Shown here: positions 15,536 through 23,651 of the stretch, in pieces | Layout: each line of letters begins with the position of its first letter | How positions within the stretch are numbered: position 1 is the stretch's first letter | Assembly (NCBI RefSeq): GCF_903819215.1 | Contig: NZ_CAIJCT010000020.1 | Length of the DNA: 37,658 bases | Origin: Aedoeadaptatus coxii | Lineage (GTDB): Bacteria; Bacillota; Clostridia; Tissierellales; Peptoniphilaceae | Direction: 5' to 3' (one strand) | Position numbers and translations under genes: made by a program | Notes under the pieces: generated by a model | What the model was told of the DNA's origin: nothing | The model's input: the letters and a program-made list of their open reading frames with translations, nothing else | Database searches by the model: none

Positions 15536-16735
15536 ATGTTACTTTCTCTCGCTCTTTTACTTTTAATCGGTCTCGCTATGAAATCCCTGGTGGAAAAAAT
15601 GGGGTTGCCGGGCATTATCGGCATTTTTGCTACAGGCGTTTTGCTGGGGCCGAGCTGTTTCAATTTGCTGGACGATCATCTTCTCGCAATTTCCGGCGAA
15701 CTCCGCCAAATGGCGCTCATCATTATTTTGCTAAAGGCGGGGCTTTCTTTGGATCTTTCCGATTTAAAGAAGGTAGGGCGGCCGGCGGTGTTTATGTCCT
15801 TTGTGCCGGCAAGTTTTGAAATTATCGGTTACACGCTCCTTGCGCCTATTCTCCTCGGGATTTCCAGGGTAGACGCTGCCCTTATGGGCACGGTACTCGC
15901 CGCCGTTTCCCCGGCCGTGGTGGTGCCGCGAATGGATAAGATGATGGAGAAAGGAATCGGCACGAAAAAATCCATTCCTCAACTCATTATGGCAGGGGCT
16001 TCCTGCGACGACATTTTCGTCATCGTTCTCTTTACATCCTTTCTCGGAATGGCAAAGGGTGGGGATCTGAAGTTGGCGAGCCTTATGAATGTGCCCCTGT
16101 CGGTTATTTGCGGCATGATCGTAGGTGGAATCGTAGGTTATGTCCTTTATCGCTTTTTCGAATCCGCCTTTATGCGTGAACGCCACGTGCGCAACAGTGT
16201 CAAGGTGCTGATCATGCTCGCCGTAAGTTTCCTCCTCGTGGCCGGGGAAGGGCTTTTAAAGGGAAAAATCGCCATGTCCGGGCTCATCGCCGTGGTGGCC
16301 ATGGCCGTGGTCATTCACGAAAAAATGCCCGCACAGGTGTCGACTCGCCTTTCGGAGAAATTTGGCAAGCTATGGATCGGCGCGGAAATTTTTCTCTTCG
16401 TCCTCGTGGGCGCCGCCGTGGACATTCACTACACCCTGGACGCCGGGGGCGCGGCAGTAGCGTTAATTTTCATGGCGCTTATTTTCAGAAGTTTCGGCGT
16501 GGCAACATCCCTTGCAGGCACGGGCTTAACGTTTAAAGAGCGGATCTTTTGCATCCTCGCCTATCTTCCCAAGGCAACGGTTCAGGCGGCCATCGGCTCC
16601 GTTCCCCTGCAAGCGGGTCTCGGTTCCGGGAAAGTCATTTTATCCGTGGCGGTGCTTTCAATTTTAATTACCGCTCCCTTAGGTGCTCTTTTAATCGATC
16701 GCACCCAACGTATTTTTCTTACAAATTCAAAATAA
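15536..16735 (+). CDS. Cation:proton antiporter (CPA superfamily), riboswitch-controlled
   Basis: Integral membrane antiporter, 399 residues with about 12 helices, in the Na+(K+)/H+ exchanger domain family. Recognisable sequences are LPGIIGIFATGVLLGP in the second helix, LLKAGLSLDLSDLKK, AVSPAVVVPRM and the helix with AGASCDDIFVIVLF, whose paired Asp residues are the likely ion site. ATG 15536 follows TAAGGAGG. The fluoride-type riboswitch upstream suggests it is induced by fluoride; antiporters of this sort are known members of fluoride regulons. Whether it moves fluoride itself or restores ion and pH balance is not readable from sequence. Confidence 0.88.
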   Translation: MLLSLALLLLIGLAMKSLVEKMGLPGIIGIFATGVLLGPSCFNLLDDHLLAISGELRQMALIIILLKAGLSLDLSDLKKVGRPAVFMSFVPASFEIIGYTLLAPILLGISRVDAALMGTVLAAVSPAVVVPRMDKMMEKGIGTKKSIPQLIMAGASCDDIFVIVLFTSFLGMAKGGDLKLASLMNVPLSVICGMIVGGIVGYVLYRFFESAFMRERHVRNSVKVLIMLAVSFLLVAGEGLLKGKIAMSGLIAVVAMAVVIHEKMPAQVSTRLSEKFGKLWIGAEIFLFVLVGAAVDIHYTLDAGGAAVALIFMALIFRSFGVATSLAGTGLTFKERIFCILAYLPKATVQAAIGSVPLQAGLGSGKVILSVAVLSILITAPLGALLIDRTQRIFLTNSK

Positions 16736-16741
16736 GCGCAC

Positions 16742-16773
16742 AAAAAAAGGATGTCGTAGATGACATCCTTTTT
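16742..16773. terminator. Bidirectional terminator between antiporter and lrgB
   Basis: AAAGGATGTC (16746-16755) / GACATCCTTT (16762-16771) with T runs at both ends serves the two convergent genes. Confidence 0.88.
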
Positions 16774-16774
16774 A

Positions 16775-17476
16775 TTATAAGCCGAGTAATGAAATTAAAA
16801 CAGGCATGACGATGGAGGCGATAATGGCGTGTAGCCCGATGGTAAGCCCGGACATGGCGCCTTCCACTTCGCCCAGCTTAATGGCGTAGCTCGTGCCCAC
16901 GGCGTGAGCCGCCGTGCCGATGCCAAGGCCTTTGGAAACGGGATTTTTAATTCGCGCAAGTTTGATACAGTAGGGGGCGATAACCGCGCCGACGATGCCT
17001 GTCAAAATAACGAACATAACGGTAATGGAAACGATCCAGCCCATTTTGCCGGAAATTTCCATGGCGATGGCGGTGGTGACGGATTTCGGAATAGACGCCA
17101 AAAGCACGTCTTGAGGTACGGCGAGTACATTGCCTAAGAATACGACAAAGAGCACGACGAAAACACAGCCAATGGTTACCGATAATAAAACGGGAATCAG
17201 GTACTTAATCAGCGTGTCTTTTTGTTTGTAAAGGCTTACGCCGATGACGATGGTTTCCACTGGGGAGATGACCATTTGAATCATCGACCCGCCGTTTTGG
17301 TAGTTTTCCAGGGGAATATCGAAGACCTTTAGAAATAGGATAATAGCAATAATGGAAAACAAAAGGGGATTTAAAATCGGCGCATTTAAACGGGCGCTGA
17401 GTTTTGAAAAAAGAATGAAAAATAGAATGGAAATAACCAATCCGAAATAAGGGGTTTGGGTAAATAGATCAAGCAT
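16775..17476 (-). CDS. lrgB: LrgB family protein (CidB/LrgB)
   Basis: Membrane protein of the LrgB/CidB family, partner of LrgA in holin-antiholin-like systems. In Gram-positive bacteria these affect autolysis and pyruvate or other by-product transport. Six or more hydrophobic segments are visible, with family hallmarks LNPLLFSIIAIILFL near residue 35, IPKSVTTAIAMEIS near 130 and GIGTAAHAVGTSYA near 185. The length of 233 is normal. It overlaps lrgA by eight bases on the minus strand. Confidence 0.92.
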   Translation of the reverse strand: MLDLFTQTPYFGLVISILFFILFSKLSARLNAPILNPLLFSIIAIILFLKVFDIPLENYQNGGSMIQMVISPVETIVIGVSLYKQKDTLIKYLIPVLLSVTIGCVFVVLFVVFLGNVLAVPQDVLLASIPKSVTTAIAMEISGKMGWIVSITVMFVILTGIVGAVIAPYCIKLARIKNPVSKGLGIGTAAHAVGTSYAIKLGEVEGAMSGLTIGLHAIIASIVMPVLISLLGL

Positions 17477-17840
17477 TTTTCTTACCTCCCGAAAGTTTTT
17501 CCTGTATGCCGATGATGATATCGCTGGCTTTACCGGTGACCATCATAGTAGCCGCCGTGGAGACGACGATGATGACGACGATCTTCAGCCATACATCCAT
17601 GGTAAATTCGCCGAAGTATTCCATAACGGCAACGCCGACGGGAATAAAGACGATGGCTAAGTATTTGTTGGATAATTCCGTGACGTCTTTCAGTTCTTCC
17701 AACTTGACGATTTTAAATTCCAAGAGCAGGAACAAAATAATCGCGGCAATAATCGTACTGGGGAAGGGAAACGGCAAAAGGCCCGAAATGATTTGGCCGA
17801 GAAGTGCCGTCCCGAACATAATTAATAATTGGTATAACAC
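17469..17840 (-). CDS. lrgA: LrgA/CidA family holin-like protein
   Basis: 123-residue membrane protein with four hydrophobic segments and a short charged C-terminus, the LrgA/CidA design. ISGLLPFPFPSTIIAAIILFL and VIFIPVGVAVMEYFG (near residue 75) are close to family consensus, with the glycine/proline-rich first loop. The start is GTG 17840, preceded by AGGGAGAG. Together with lrgB it makes a two-gene operon behind a good minus-strand promoter. No LytSR or CidR regulator gene lies beside it. Confidence 0.9.
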   Translation of the reverse strand: MLYQLLIMFGTALLGQIISGLLPFPFPSTIIAAIILFLLLEFKIVKLEELKDVTELSNKYLAIVFIPVGVAVMEYFGEFTMDVWLKIVVIIVVSTAATMMVTGKASDIIIGIQEKLSGGKKNA

Positions 17841-17880
17841 GTTTTCTCTCCCTTTAAATTAAAATTACATGAGCCTCTTT

Positions 17881-17909
17881 AATATATAAAAACCGCCGAC
17901 GTTTATCAA
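17881..17909 (-). promoter_or_regulatory. Promoter of lrgAB
   Basis: TTGATA (17909-17904) and TATATT (17886-17881) with a 17-base spacer on the minus strand. The rest of the ~300-base gap to the SDR gene holds only the divergent promoter and AT-rich sequence. Confidence 0.6.
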
Positions 17910-18020
17910 GGTAAAAATCAAAAAATTATCGAAATAGGGTAGAAAAGCCGTCATAAAATACAAAATATACCATTTTAAAGAATGGGAGCGATAAGATTAA
18001 GCGTAAATTGAGAAAAAAAC

Positions 18021-18057
18021 GAATATTGACAATATTATATTCAGGAGATTGTATACT
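18021..18057 (+). promoter_or_regulatory. Promoter/operator candidate of SDR gene
   Basis: Consensus TTGACA at 18026-18031 and TATACT at 18052-18057, but the spacer is 20 bases, so activation may be needed. The -35 is embedded in AATATT-GAC-AATATT (18023-18037), a perfect inverted repeat suited to regulator binding. Confidence 0.45.
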
Positions 18058-18145
18058 CCGCCAGTGACTTAAAAATAAAATCACGGGATGATTAATTTTA
18101 AAAACATAAGGTATATATGAGAATAGAAATTATTAGGAGGATACT

Positions 18146-18883
18146 ATGTTAAAGGATAAAATTTGTGTCGTCACCGGCGGTACCCGAGGCATCGGCAAAG
18201 CCATTGTAGAAGAATTTTTAAACGAAGGGGCTACTGTTATTTTCTTCGGCTCCAGAGAAGAAACGGTGGCAAAAGCCTTGGAAGAGTACAAGAAAAAATA
18301 CGATAAAGTGGAAGGCGCTTGGCCCAATTTAATGGACGGCGAATCCATTAAGGCCGAAATCGAACGAATCGTGAAAAAATACGGTCGCATCGACGTTCTC
18401 GCCAATAATGCCGGCGTCGCCGACGATGTATCGGTTTACGATTACGACGCGGAAAAATTCGATAAGATTATGAACCTGAACGTAAAGGGCGTGTTCAACG
18501 CCATCGTCGCCACCATTCCCCATATGAAGGAACAGGGCGGCGGTTCCATTATTTCCACGAGCTCCATGGTGAGCAAATACGGCCAAACTCGCGGCGTAGG
18601 CTATCCTACAAGTAAATTCGCCGTCAACGGCCTTACCATCTCCCTCGCGAGAGAACTGGGACCCGATGGTATTCGCGTAAACGCCGTGGCTCCCGGCATT
18701 ACCAATACGGACATGATGAAAAATGTGCCCAAGGAAATGATCGAGCCCTTGATCCAAAACATTCCCCTTCGCCGCATCGGCGAGCCGGAAGATATTGCCA
18801 AGGCCTACGCTTTCTTAGCCAGTGACAAGGCGTCCTATATTTCGGGAACCGTACTGAATGTAGACGGTGCCATGCTCGTATAA
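18146..18883 (+). CDS. Short-chain dehydrogenase/reductase (FabG-like)
   Basis: NAD(P)-dependent oxidoreductase of the classical SDR family, 245 residues. The cofactor-binding TGGTRGIG is at residues 10-17 and NNAG at 87-90. The catalytic Ser140, Tyr153 and Lys157 (YPTSK) have FabG-like spacing, and the C-terminal SGTVLNVDGAM is typical. It could be a 3-oxoacyl-ACP reductase, but no fatty-acid synthesis genes are next to it, so acetoacetyl-CoA or another carbonyl substrate is equally possible. ATG follows TAGGAGG. Single-gene unit with terminator. Confidence 0.88.
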   Translation: MLKDKICVVTGGTRGIGKAIVEEFLNEGATVIFFGSREETVAKALEEYKKKYDKVEGAWPNLMDGESIKAEIERIVKKYGRIDVLANNAGVADDVSVYDYDAEKFDKIMNLNVKGVFNAIVATIPHMKEQGGGSIISTSSMVSKYGQTRGVGYPTSKFAVNGLTISLARELGPDGIRVNAVAPGITNTDMMKNVPKEMIEPLIQNIPLRRIGEPEDIAKAYAFLASDKASYISGTVLNVDGAMLV

Positions 18884-18886
18884 ACC

Positions 18887-18915
18887 AAAAGGCATCTACG
18901 ACCGTAGATGCTTTT
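18887..18915 (+). terminator. Intrinsic terminator after SDR gene
   Basis: GCATCTAC / GTAGATGC stem with a four-base loop and TTTT. The short tail makes read-through into the following small genes plausible. Confidence 0.75.
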
Positions 18916-18935
18916 ACATAGAGGAGTGAAGACCT

Positions 18936-19196
18936 ATGAAAAAATTTAGAGAAAATTTACAGCTTTACACTTTTCTGCTCGGATTCTTTTTAATCGTCGT
19001 CGCCTACTTTGTGCCCACCGATCCTTTCCCTACGATCAAGCCCATGGGCATCGCCACGATTTTTGTGGCGCCGGTTTTGGGAATTTTAGGCATCGTCTTT
19101 TCCCTAATCAACAAAAAATACCGCTACATCATCCCCAATGTGTTGTTGGTATTGTCCTTTTTCATCATTATGAATTTATATTATTTAATTCCCTAA
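18936..19196 (+). CDS. Small membrane protein, tandem paralogue 1
   Basis: 86-residue protein with three hydrophobic segments; family not recognised. It is clearly homologous to the next gene: the VPTDPFPTIKP loop, GIATIFVAPVLGILGIVFS and IIPNVLLVLSFFII reappear there with substitutions. ATG 18936 is preceded by AGAGGAG. The short, three-helix layout with a conserved xADP/xTDP loop suggests a small integral protein that could oligomerise. Function unknown. Confidence 0.72.
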   Translation: MKKFRENLQLYTFLLGFFLIVVAYFVPTDPFPTIKPMGIATIFVAPVLGILGIVFSLINKKYRYIIPNVLLVLSFFIIMNLYYLIP

Positions 19197-19253
19197 GAAT
19201 AGAAACGGGACACGAGGAACGTAAGGTTCAGAGAACAAGAAGAGGGAGCACCG

Positions 19254-19523
19254 ATGAAATCTTATTTAGAAAAAATCCATAAGATGACGGTTGCTCTCGG
19301 CGTTCTTATGATCGTCGCATCCCTTTTCTTTCCCGCCGATCCTCTCGCCGAGATGCGGCCCTTGGATTACGCCACGGTTTACGCAGCGCCGGCCCTAGGC
19401 ATCGTCGGCATCATATCATCTTTCGTTCAGAAGGAATACCATTGGATCATTCCCAATCTATTGCTCATCCTTTCCTTTTTTATCGCCATGGCAATGGCTT
19501 TTATAGGGATGGCGTTACCGTAA
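19254..19523 (+). CDS. Small membrane protein, tandem paralogue 2
   Basis: 89-residue three-helix membrane protein, paralogue of the gene 57 bases upstream. Shared features are the FPADPLAEMRP loop, ATVYAAPALGIVGIISS and the IIPNLLLILSFFIAM helix. ATG is preceded by AGAGGGAGC. The pair probably arose by tandem duplication and may form a hetero-oligomer. It is followed by a terminator-like hairpin. I do not recognise the family. Confidence 0.72.
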   Translation: MKSYLEKIHKMTVALGVLMIVASLFFPADPLAEMRPLDYATVYAAPALGIVGIISSFVQKEYHWIIPNLLLILSFFIAMAMAFIGMALP

Positions 19524-19536
19524 AATTTCATCTATT

Positions 19537-19566
19537 AAAAGGCAGGCAGGTCCTGTCTTTTTTTAT
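19537..19566 (+). terminator. Intrinsic terminator
   Basis: AAAAGGCAGG / CCTGTCTTTT stem (one G-U pair) with a five-base loop and a T run. Confidence 0.78.
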
Positions 19567-19569
19567 TTC

Positions 19570-19610
19570 TTGACAAGTGTTTTATACTGTTATACACTGT
19601 TATCGAAATG
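19570..19610 (+). promoter_or_regulatory. Promoter with repeat operator for GntR-ABC operon
   Basis: TTGACA at 19570-19575. Possible -10 boxes are TATACA (19591) or TACACT (19593, 17-base spacing). TTATAC-TG-TTATAC and two ACTGTTAT copies give a repeated block over the -10 and start region, a good site for GntR autorepression. Confidence 0.6.
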
Positions 19611-19619
19611 AGGGATACC

Positions 19620-19994
19620 ATGGACATCATCATTGACAACTCCGCTTCGCTTCCAATTTACGAGCAGTTGCGGAATCAAATTCGAGATCAAATTATAAAC
19701 GACGTATTGGCATACGACGAGCAGCTTCCTTCCATTCGAGTTCTCGCCAAAGATCTTTCCATCAGCATTATGACGGTGAAAAAAGCCTACGACGCTCTGG
19801 AAGAGGAGGGCTTTATCGTGACCCGGCAGGGGAAGGGATCCTTCGTCGCCGAAAAAAACGAAAATGTGGCGCGGGAAATCGTGCAAAAGCAAATGGAAGA
19901 GCATATGGAGGCCGTCGTGGCCATTGCCAAAGATCATGGCGTCGAAAAGGCAGATATTATGGCCATGCTGGATGTTTTATTCGGAGGTGACTAA
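19620..19994 (+). CDS. GntR family regulator, YtrA subfamily
   Basis: Short GntR-type repressor (124 residues). It has an N-terminal winged helix (PIYEQLRNQIRDQIINDVLAYD, split, then LPSIRVLAKDLSISIMTVKKAYDALEEEGFI) and only a ~45-residue helical tail, which is the YtrA layout. ATG 19620 sits behind GAGGG; an ATG four codons upstream has no ribosome site. Its TAA overlaps the ATG of the ABC ATPase by one base. YtrA-type regulators control linked ABC transporters in response to envelope stress or effector molecules. Confidence 0.88.
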   Translation: MDIIIDNSASLPIYEQLRNQIRDQIINDVLAYDEQLPSIRVLAKDLSISIMTVKKAYDALEEEGFIVTRQGKGSFVAEKNENVAREIVQKQMEEHMEAVVAIAKDHGVEKADIMAMLDVLFGGD

Positions 19995-20848
19995 TGGATA
20001 GAATCGCATTAAATAATATTCGAAAAGAATACAGCGCCTTTACCTTAGACGGCGTCAGCTTTCCCGTGAAGGAAGGCTATATTACGGGCTTTATCGGCCC
20101 CAACGGATCGGGGAAAACCACTACGATCCGCGCCATATTAAACCTCAATCACTTAAACGGAGGCGAGGTGCTCTACCGCGGCATCCGCCCGGAAGACAAC
20201 GACTATTTGCAGGATGTGGGCATCGTTCTCGACGAATCTTATTTTCCCAACGACTGGTCGGTCGAAGATGTGAACAATGTCTTATCCGTAGGTTATAAAA
20301 AGTGGAAATCCTCCGAATTTTTAAAGCGAGTGAAAGATTACGGCATCGATACGAAACTCAATGTGAAGGCTCTTTCTCGGGGCATGACGACGAAGCTGAT
20401 GCTCGCCGCCGCCCTTTCCCACGATGCCAAGACGCTGGTTTTAGACGAGCCCACCAGTGGGTTGGATCCTCGCTCTCGCGACGAATTTCGCGACACCATT
20501 CAACACTATATGGCGGAAGACGAGGAAAACACCGTGCTCTTTTCCACCCACATTACGGAAGATTTGGAGGTCATCGCCGATTACATCGCCTTTATTATGG
20601 ACGGCGCGCTGATTTTTTACGGCACGAAGGACGATTTCTTAGACGCTTATCGCATTGTAAAATGCAGCGAAGCTAGTTTAAGCGGTGTAGATCCGAAAAA
20701 AATTCTCGGCAAGAAAAAAACCTCCACTCACGTGGAAGTTTTGGTTGCGGCGGATATGGCGGGTGCTTTCGGCGAAAACACCGTCGTGGAAAAGCCCACC
20801 ATCGATCGCATTATGACCTTCTACCATCGAGGTGATGAACATGCTTAA
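19994..20848 (+). CDS. ABC transporter ATP-binding protein
   Basis: Soluble ATPase of an ABC-2 type exporter. The Walker A GPNGSGKTT is near residue 36, the signature reads LSRGMTTK near 127 (degenerate for LSGGQ but common in this YtrB-like group) and Walker B with LVLDEPTSGLDP is near 150. The switch His lies in FSTHITEDLE. The C-terminal ~70 residues form an accessory domain. It is coupled to the upstream GntR (TAATG) and overlaps the permease, so the three form one operon for export or envelope homeostasis; the substrate is unknown. Confidence 0.9.
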   Translation: MDRIALNNIRKEYSAFTLDGVSFPVKEGYITGFIGPNGSGKTTTIRAILNLNHLNGGEVLYRGIRPEDNDYLQDVGIVLDESYFPNDWSVEDVNNVLSVGYKKWKSSEFLKRVKDYGIDTKLNVKALSRGMTTKLMLAAALSHDAKTLVLDEPTSGLDPRSRDEFRDTIQHYMAEDEENTVLFSTHITEDLEVIADYIAFIMDGALIFYGTKDDFLDAYRIVKCSEASLSGVDPKKILGKKKTSTHVEVLVAADMAGAFGENTVVEKPTIDRIMTFYHRGDEHA

Positions 20849-21503
20849 GACCTTTAAAATGGATTTATTGGGCATTCGCCCTTATATAACGTGGAAGCCC
20901 ATCGCTTTTTTCATCCTGTTTTCCGTAGGCTTCACTTATTTCATGAATCTTTCCTTTTTCCCCATGGTCTTCGCCATGACCATGTCCTTAATGATTATGA
21001 CCTACCCCTTTGTCACGGGAGAAGATTCAGGGACGGAGCGGCTCTACCGCATGATCGGCATGGAAGATGAGGACACGGTGCGGGGCCGTTACCTTTATTC
21101 TTTAGTGGTATTTCTCGTCGCCACCCTCGCCGCCCTCGTCATTATGAACGGCGTGAATCTTGTAAAAAGCGGCACGCTTATTATCGGTGAAAGCTTCGCC
21201 GTCGGTGGGCTCTATCTCGTCATGTATATCCTCTTTATGGATATCAATGTGCCGATTTTCTTCGCCGTGGGCCATAAAAAAGCCAAGGGCGTGGCCGGCG
21301 GGGCCCTTATTGCCACGACGGGGATCGTCATCGCGGTCTCGGGCTTTGCCGCCTCGACTTTTCCGAATGAAGTGAAGGCCCTTTACCAATGGGCCATGGG
21401 CCATATCCTCTTCCTCGTTATTGGAGCGGTTTTGCTTATCGCCCTCTTAACGGCATTATCCTATAGTATTGCCCTCGCGAAATTTAAAAAGCGCGACTTA
21501 TAA
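20841..21503 (+). CDS. ABC-2 type permease
   Basis: Membrane subunit of the preceding ABC system, ~220 residues with six hydrophobic segments and a short N-terminal cytoplasmic helix. ATG 20841 is favoured because GAGGTG lies seven bases upstream; GTG 20832 and ATG 20835 are in the same frame. It overlaps the ATPase gene end and is the last gene before a strong terminator. The early FLTGRDSGTE-like position reads TGEDSGTERLYRMIG, as in small ABC-2 permeases of GntR-linked systems. Confidence 0.82.
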   Translation: MLKTFKMDLLGIRPYITWKPIAFFILFSVGFTYFMNLSFFPMVFAMTMSLMIMTYPFVTGEDSGTERLYRMIGMEDEDTVRGRYLYSLVVFLVATLAALVIMNGVNLVKSGTLIIGESFAVGGLYLVMYILFMDINVPIFFAVGHKKAKGVAGGALIATTGIVIAVSGFAASTFPNEVKALYQWAMGHILFLVIGAVLLIALLTALSYSIALAKFKKRDL

Positions 21504-21505
21504 AG

Positions 21506-21550
21506 AAATCCCCGAAGAATGGATTTTCCAAACTTCGGGGATTTTTTTAG
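21506..21550. terminator. Bidirectional terminator
   Basis: Twelve-base stem AAATCCCCGAAG / CTTCGGGGATTT with a 15-base loop and T runs outward, between the permease gene and the convergent alcohol dehydrogenase gene. Confidence 0.88.
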
Positions 21551-22719
21551 TTTCTAAAAGAGGCTTTGTAAATGGCGAGGATATCCTCTTCGTGGAGATC
21601 GACGAAGCCTTTAATGGTGCCGCCTACGTGATCGGCGCAGGCTTTTGCCATGGGCTCAAGGGAATCTTCTGTAATGCCTACCTCTTCCAGCGTCATGGGG
21701 ATATTCATGGAGAGGAAGAAGTAGTGGAGACGATCGATGGCCTCTTCCGCCATTTCCATCGTATCTTTTTTCGGAATGTCGAAGACGTGGTGGCCGAAGC
21801 GGGCGATTTTCGGCGCCGTTTCTTCATTTAAGAGATGACGCAGCCAGCGCGGCGTTAAAATGGCGAGGCCGACGCCGTGGGTAATGTCGAAGAAAGCGGA
21901 AAGTTCGTGTTCCATAGGGTGTACGCTCCAGGCTTGGGTCTTGCCCGTATTTAAAAGTCCGTTAATGGCCCAGCTGGACGCCCACATTAAATTGCTCCGC
22001 GCTTCCATGTCGTTGCCATTTTTAACGGCAATAGGGCCGTAGTGAACGCAGGTGCGCAAAAGCCCTTCGGCAAAGGAATCTTGCATAAAGGCGTCGTCGT
22101 TGACGGAGAAATAATTTTCCATGGTGTGGCTCATAATATCCGCCGTGCCCGATGCGGTTTGGTAGGGGCTCACGGTTTTGGTGTAGGCGGGATTTAAAAG
22201 GCTCACTTTCGGTAAGACCATGGGGCTGCGCCAGCCGATTTTTTCCTTCGTAGCGGGATTGGTAATGACCGATGCAATATCCATTTCAGAACCTGTAGCC
22301 GCTAATGTGAGCACAGTGGCGATGGGAAGGGCGCCGGTTACTTTGTTTTTTCGAATGACAATATCCCAGGGATCGCCACCTGTGACGGAAGCCGCCGCGA
22401 TTAATTTTGCCGCGTCGATGGTGGAGCCGCCGCCGATGGGGAGAATGACGTCGATGTTTTCGGCCTTCACTTTTTCCACGCCGGCGACCACGCTTTCGAT
22501 GCGGGGGTTGGGCTCGATGCCGCCGTGATCGACCCATTCCACACCTTCTTCTTTTAGAGCCGATGTAATGGTGTCGTAAATGCCGTTGCGCTTGACGGAG
22601 CCGCCGCCGAAGATGATAAGGGCGCGGTTACCCAGTTTTTTTACTTCCTTGGCAAAGGCATGGGCTTGATCTTCGCCGAATAAAATGGCGGTGTCCACGT
22701 GAAATTTAAAATCTCTCAT
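21547..22719 (-). CDS. Iron-containing alcohol dehydrogenase (BDH-like)
   Basis: NAD(P)H-dependent group III alcohol dehydrogenase, close in pattern to the butanol dehydrogenase BdhA/YugJ branch. The nucleotide-binding GGGS (residues 38-41 and 97-100) and IGGGSTIDAAK are present. Metal ligands are the Asp and His in TADIMSHTMENYF and the His residues in HPMEHELSAFFDITHGVGLA. ATG 22719 follows AAAGGAAG; the frame is open 21 codons further upstream without support. It probably reduces aldehydes in fermentation. It is divergent from the DUF503 gene. Confidence 0.9.
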   Translation of the reverse strand: MRDFKFHVDTAILFGEDQAHAFAKEVKKLGNRALIIFGGGSVKRNGIYDTITSALKEEGVEWVDHGGIEPNPRIESVVAGVEKVKAENIDVILPIGGGSTIDAAKLIAAASVTGGDPWDIVIRKNKVTGALPIATVLTLAATGSEMDIASVITNPATKEKIGWRSPMVLPKVSLLNPAYTKTVSPYQTASGTADIMSHTMENYFSVNDDAFMQDSFAEGLLRTCVHYGPIAVKNGNDMEARSNLMWASSWAINGLLNTGKTQAWSVHPMEHELSAFFDITHGVGLAILTPRWLRHLLNEETAPKIARFGHHVFDIPKKDTMEMAEEAIDRLHYFFLSMNIPMTLEEVGITEDSLEPMAKACADHVGGTIKGFVDLHEEDILAIYKASFRN

Positions 22720-22753
22720 AATGCTTCCTTTCTCTTTTCTGTTTTCGTATTGA

Positions 22754-22765
22754 AGGGTATACCCT
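22754..22765. promoter_or_regulatory. Perfect 12-base palindrome AGGGTATACCCT
   Basis: Lies midway between the divergent alcohol dehydrogenase and DUF503 genes. On the plus strand TTGAAG overlaps its left edge; on the minus strand it contains a TATACC -10-like box. Likely operator for one or both genes (inference). Confidence 0.5.
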
Positions 22766-22797
22766 AAATGAGAGAATATCATAAAAGGAGGATGAAA

Positions 22798-23115
22798 ATG
22801 AAACGTTTTATTGTGGCACTTTCTTTTTCTGTGCGCCTTTACATGAGCGATTCCCTAAAAGATAAGCGGCGCATGCGACAAAAAATCGCCACGGGGCTTA
22901 AAAACAGCTTTAATCTTTCCATAAAAGAAACGGCGGATCACGATCTTTTAAATTACATCACCTTTACCGCCGCCTACGTGGCCATGGACGCCGGGGAAGG
23001 GCAAGAATTTGCTGAAAAATGTCGACGAGCCGTGGAGGAAATCGCCTTAGGCGAAGGGGAACTTGCCCGTTACGATTGGGATATGATAAATTATAGTCAT
23101 GAACAAGATTTTTAG
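22798..23115 (+). CDS. DUF503 family protein
   Basis: Small cytosolic protein of about 105 residues, family DUF503 (YlxP-like). The diagnostic SLKDKRRMRQK is in the first third and the KNSFNLSIKETADHD segment follows, then a two-strand plus helix end. ATG 22798 is preceded by AAAGGAGG at a proper distance; ATG 22792 is in frame but too close to it. Bacillus YlxP sits in the nusA-infB operon, and its biochemical role is unknown. The gene is nine bases upstream of a YbaK-type deacylase, probably co-transcribed. Confidence 0.78.
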   Translation: MKRFIVALSFSVRLYMSDSLKDKRRMRQKIATGLKNSFNLSIKETADHDLLNYITFTAAYVAMDAGEGQEFAEKCRRAVEEIALGEGELARYDWDMINYSHEQDF

Positions 23116-23124
23116 GAGGATATA

Positions 23125-23613
23125 ATGGATAAACAAGGAATTTACGATTTTTTAGACGAAAAAAAGATTAAGTACGAAGTGGACGAACACGAAGCGGTTA
23201 TGAATATGGAAGAATTAAATAATGTAGATTTAAAATATCCCGGCCGCGACGCGAAGAATCTCTTTGTCCGCGATGACAAGAAGAAAAATTACTACCTGAT
23301 TACGGTTTACGGCGATAAGCGCGTAGATTTAAAGGAATTTAAGGAAAAGCACAACACCCGTCGCCTTTCCTTCGGCAAGCCCGACGACTTAAAGGCGAAG
23401 CTCGGTTTGGAACCCGGCGCCGTATCTCCCTTCGGTCTGTTAAATAATGAAGAACACGACGTGATTTTTTATTTAGATCGTCAATTTACAAAACAGGGGG
23501 GCATGATCGGCATTCACCCCAACGACAACACCGCTACCGTATGGCTTCAAGCGGAAGATCTCGTCGCCCTTTTAGAAGAAGCGGGCACGAAAGTGAATGT
23601 GGTCTCGATTTAA
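23125..23613 (+). CDS. YbaK/ProXp-type aminoacyl-tRNA deacylase
   Basis: Trans-editing hydrolase that removes mischarged amino acid from tRNA(Pro), 162 residues. Family marks are the KNLFVRDDKK strand with the conserved Lys, GKPDDLKAKLG, VSPFGLLNN and HPNDNTATVWL near the C-terminus. The closest described relatives are the PrdX/ProXp-ala proteins, which hydrolyse Ala-tRNA(Pro). RBS TAGGAGG precedes ATG. It is the last intact backbone gene before the repeat and the AT-rich island. Confidence 0.87.
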   Translation: MDKQGIYDFLDEKKIKYEVDEHEAVMNMEELNNVDLKYPGRDAKNLFVRDDKKKNYYLITVYGDKRVDLKEFKEKHNTRRLSFGKPDDLKAKLGLEPGAVSPFGLLNNEEHDVIFYLDRQFTKQGGMIGIHPNDNTATVWLQAEDLVALLEEAGTKVNVVSI

Positions 23614-23651
23614 AACGCTTTGAAGCCGAGAAAAGCTTGCAGTAGAAAACG

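Noticed and set aside
20302..20676. 124-codon frame inside the ABC ATPase gene
   Set aside because: Arg/His-rich shadow in another frame of a gene with full Walker motifs.
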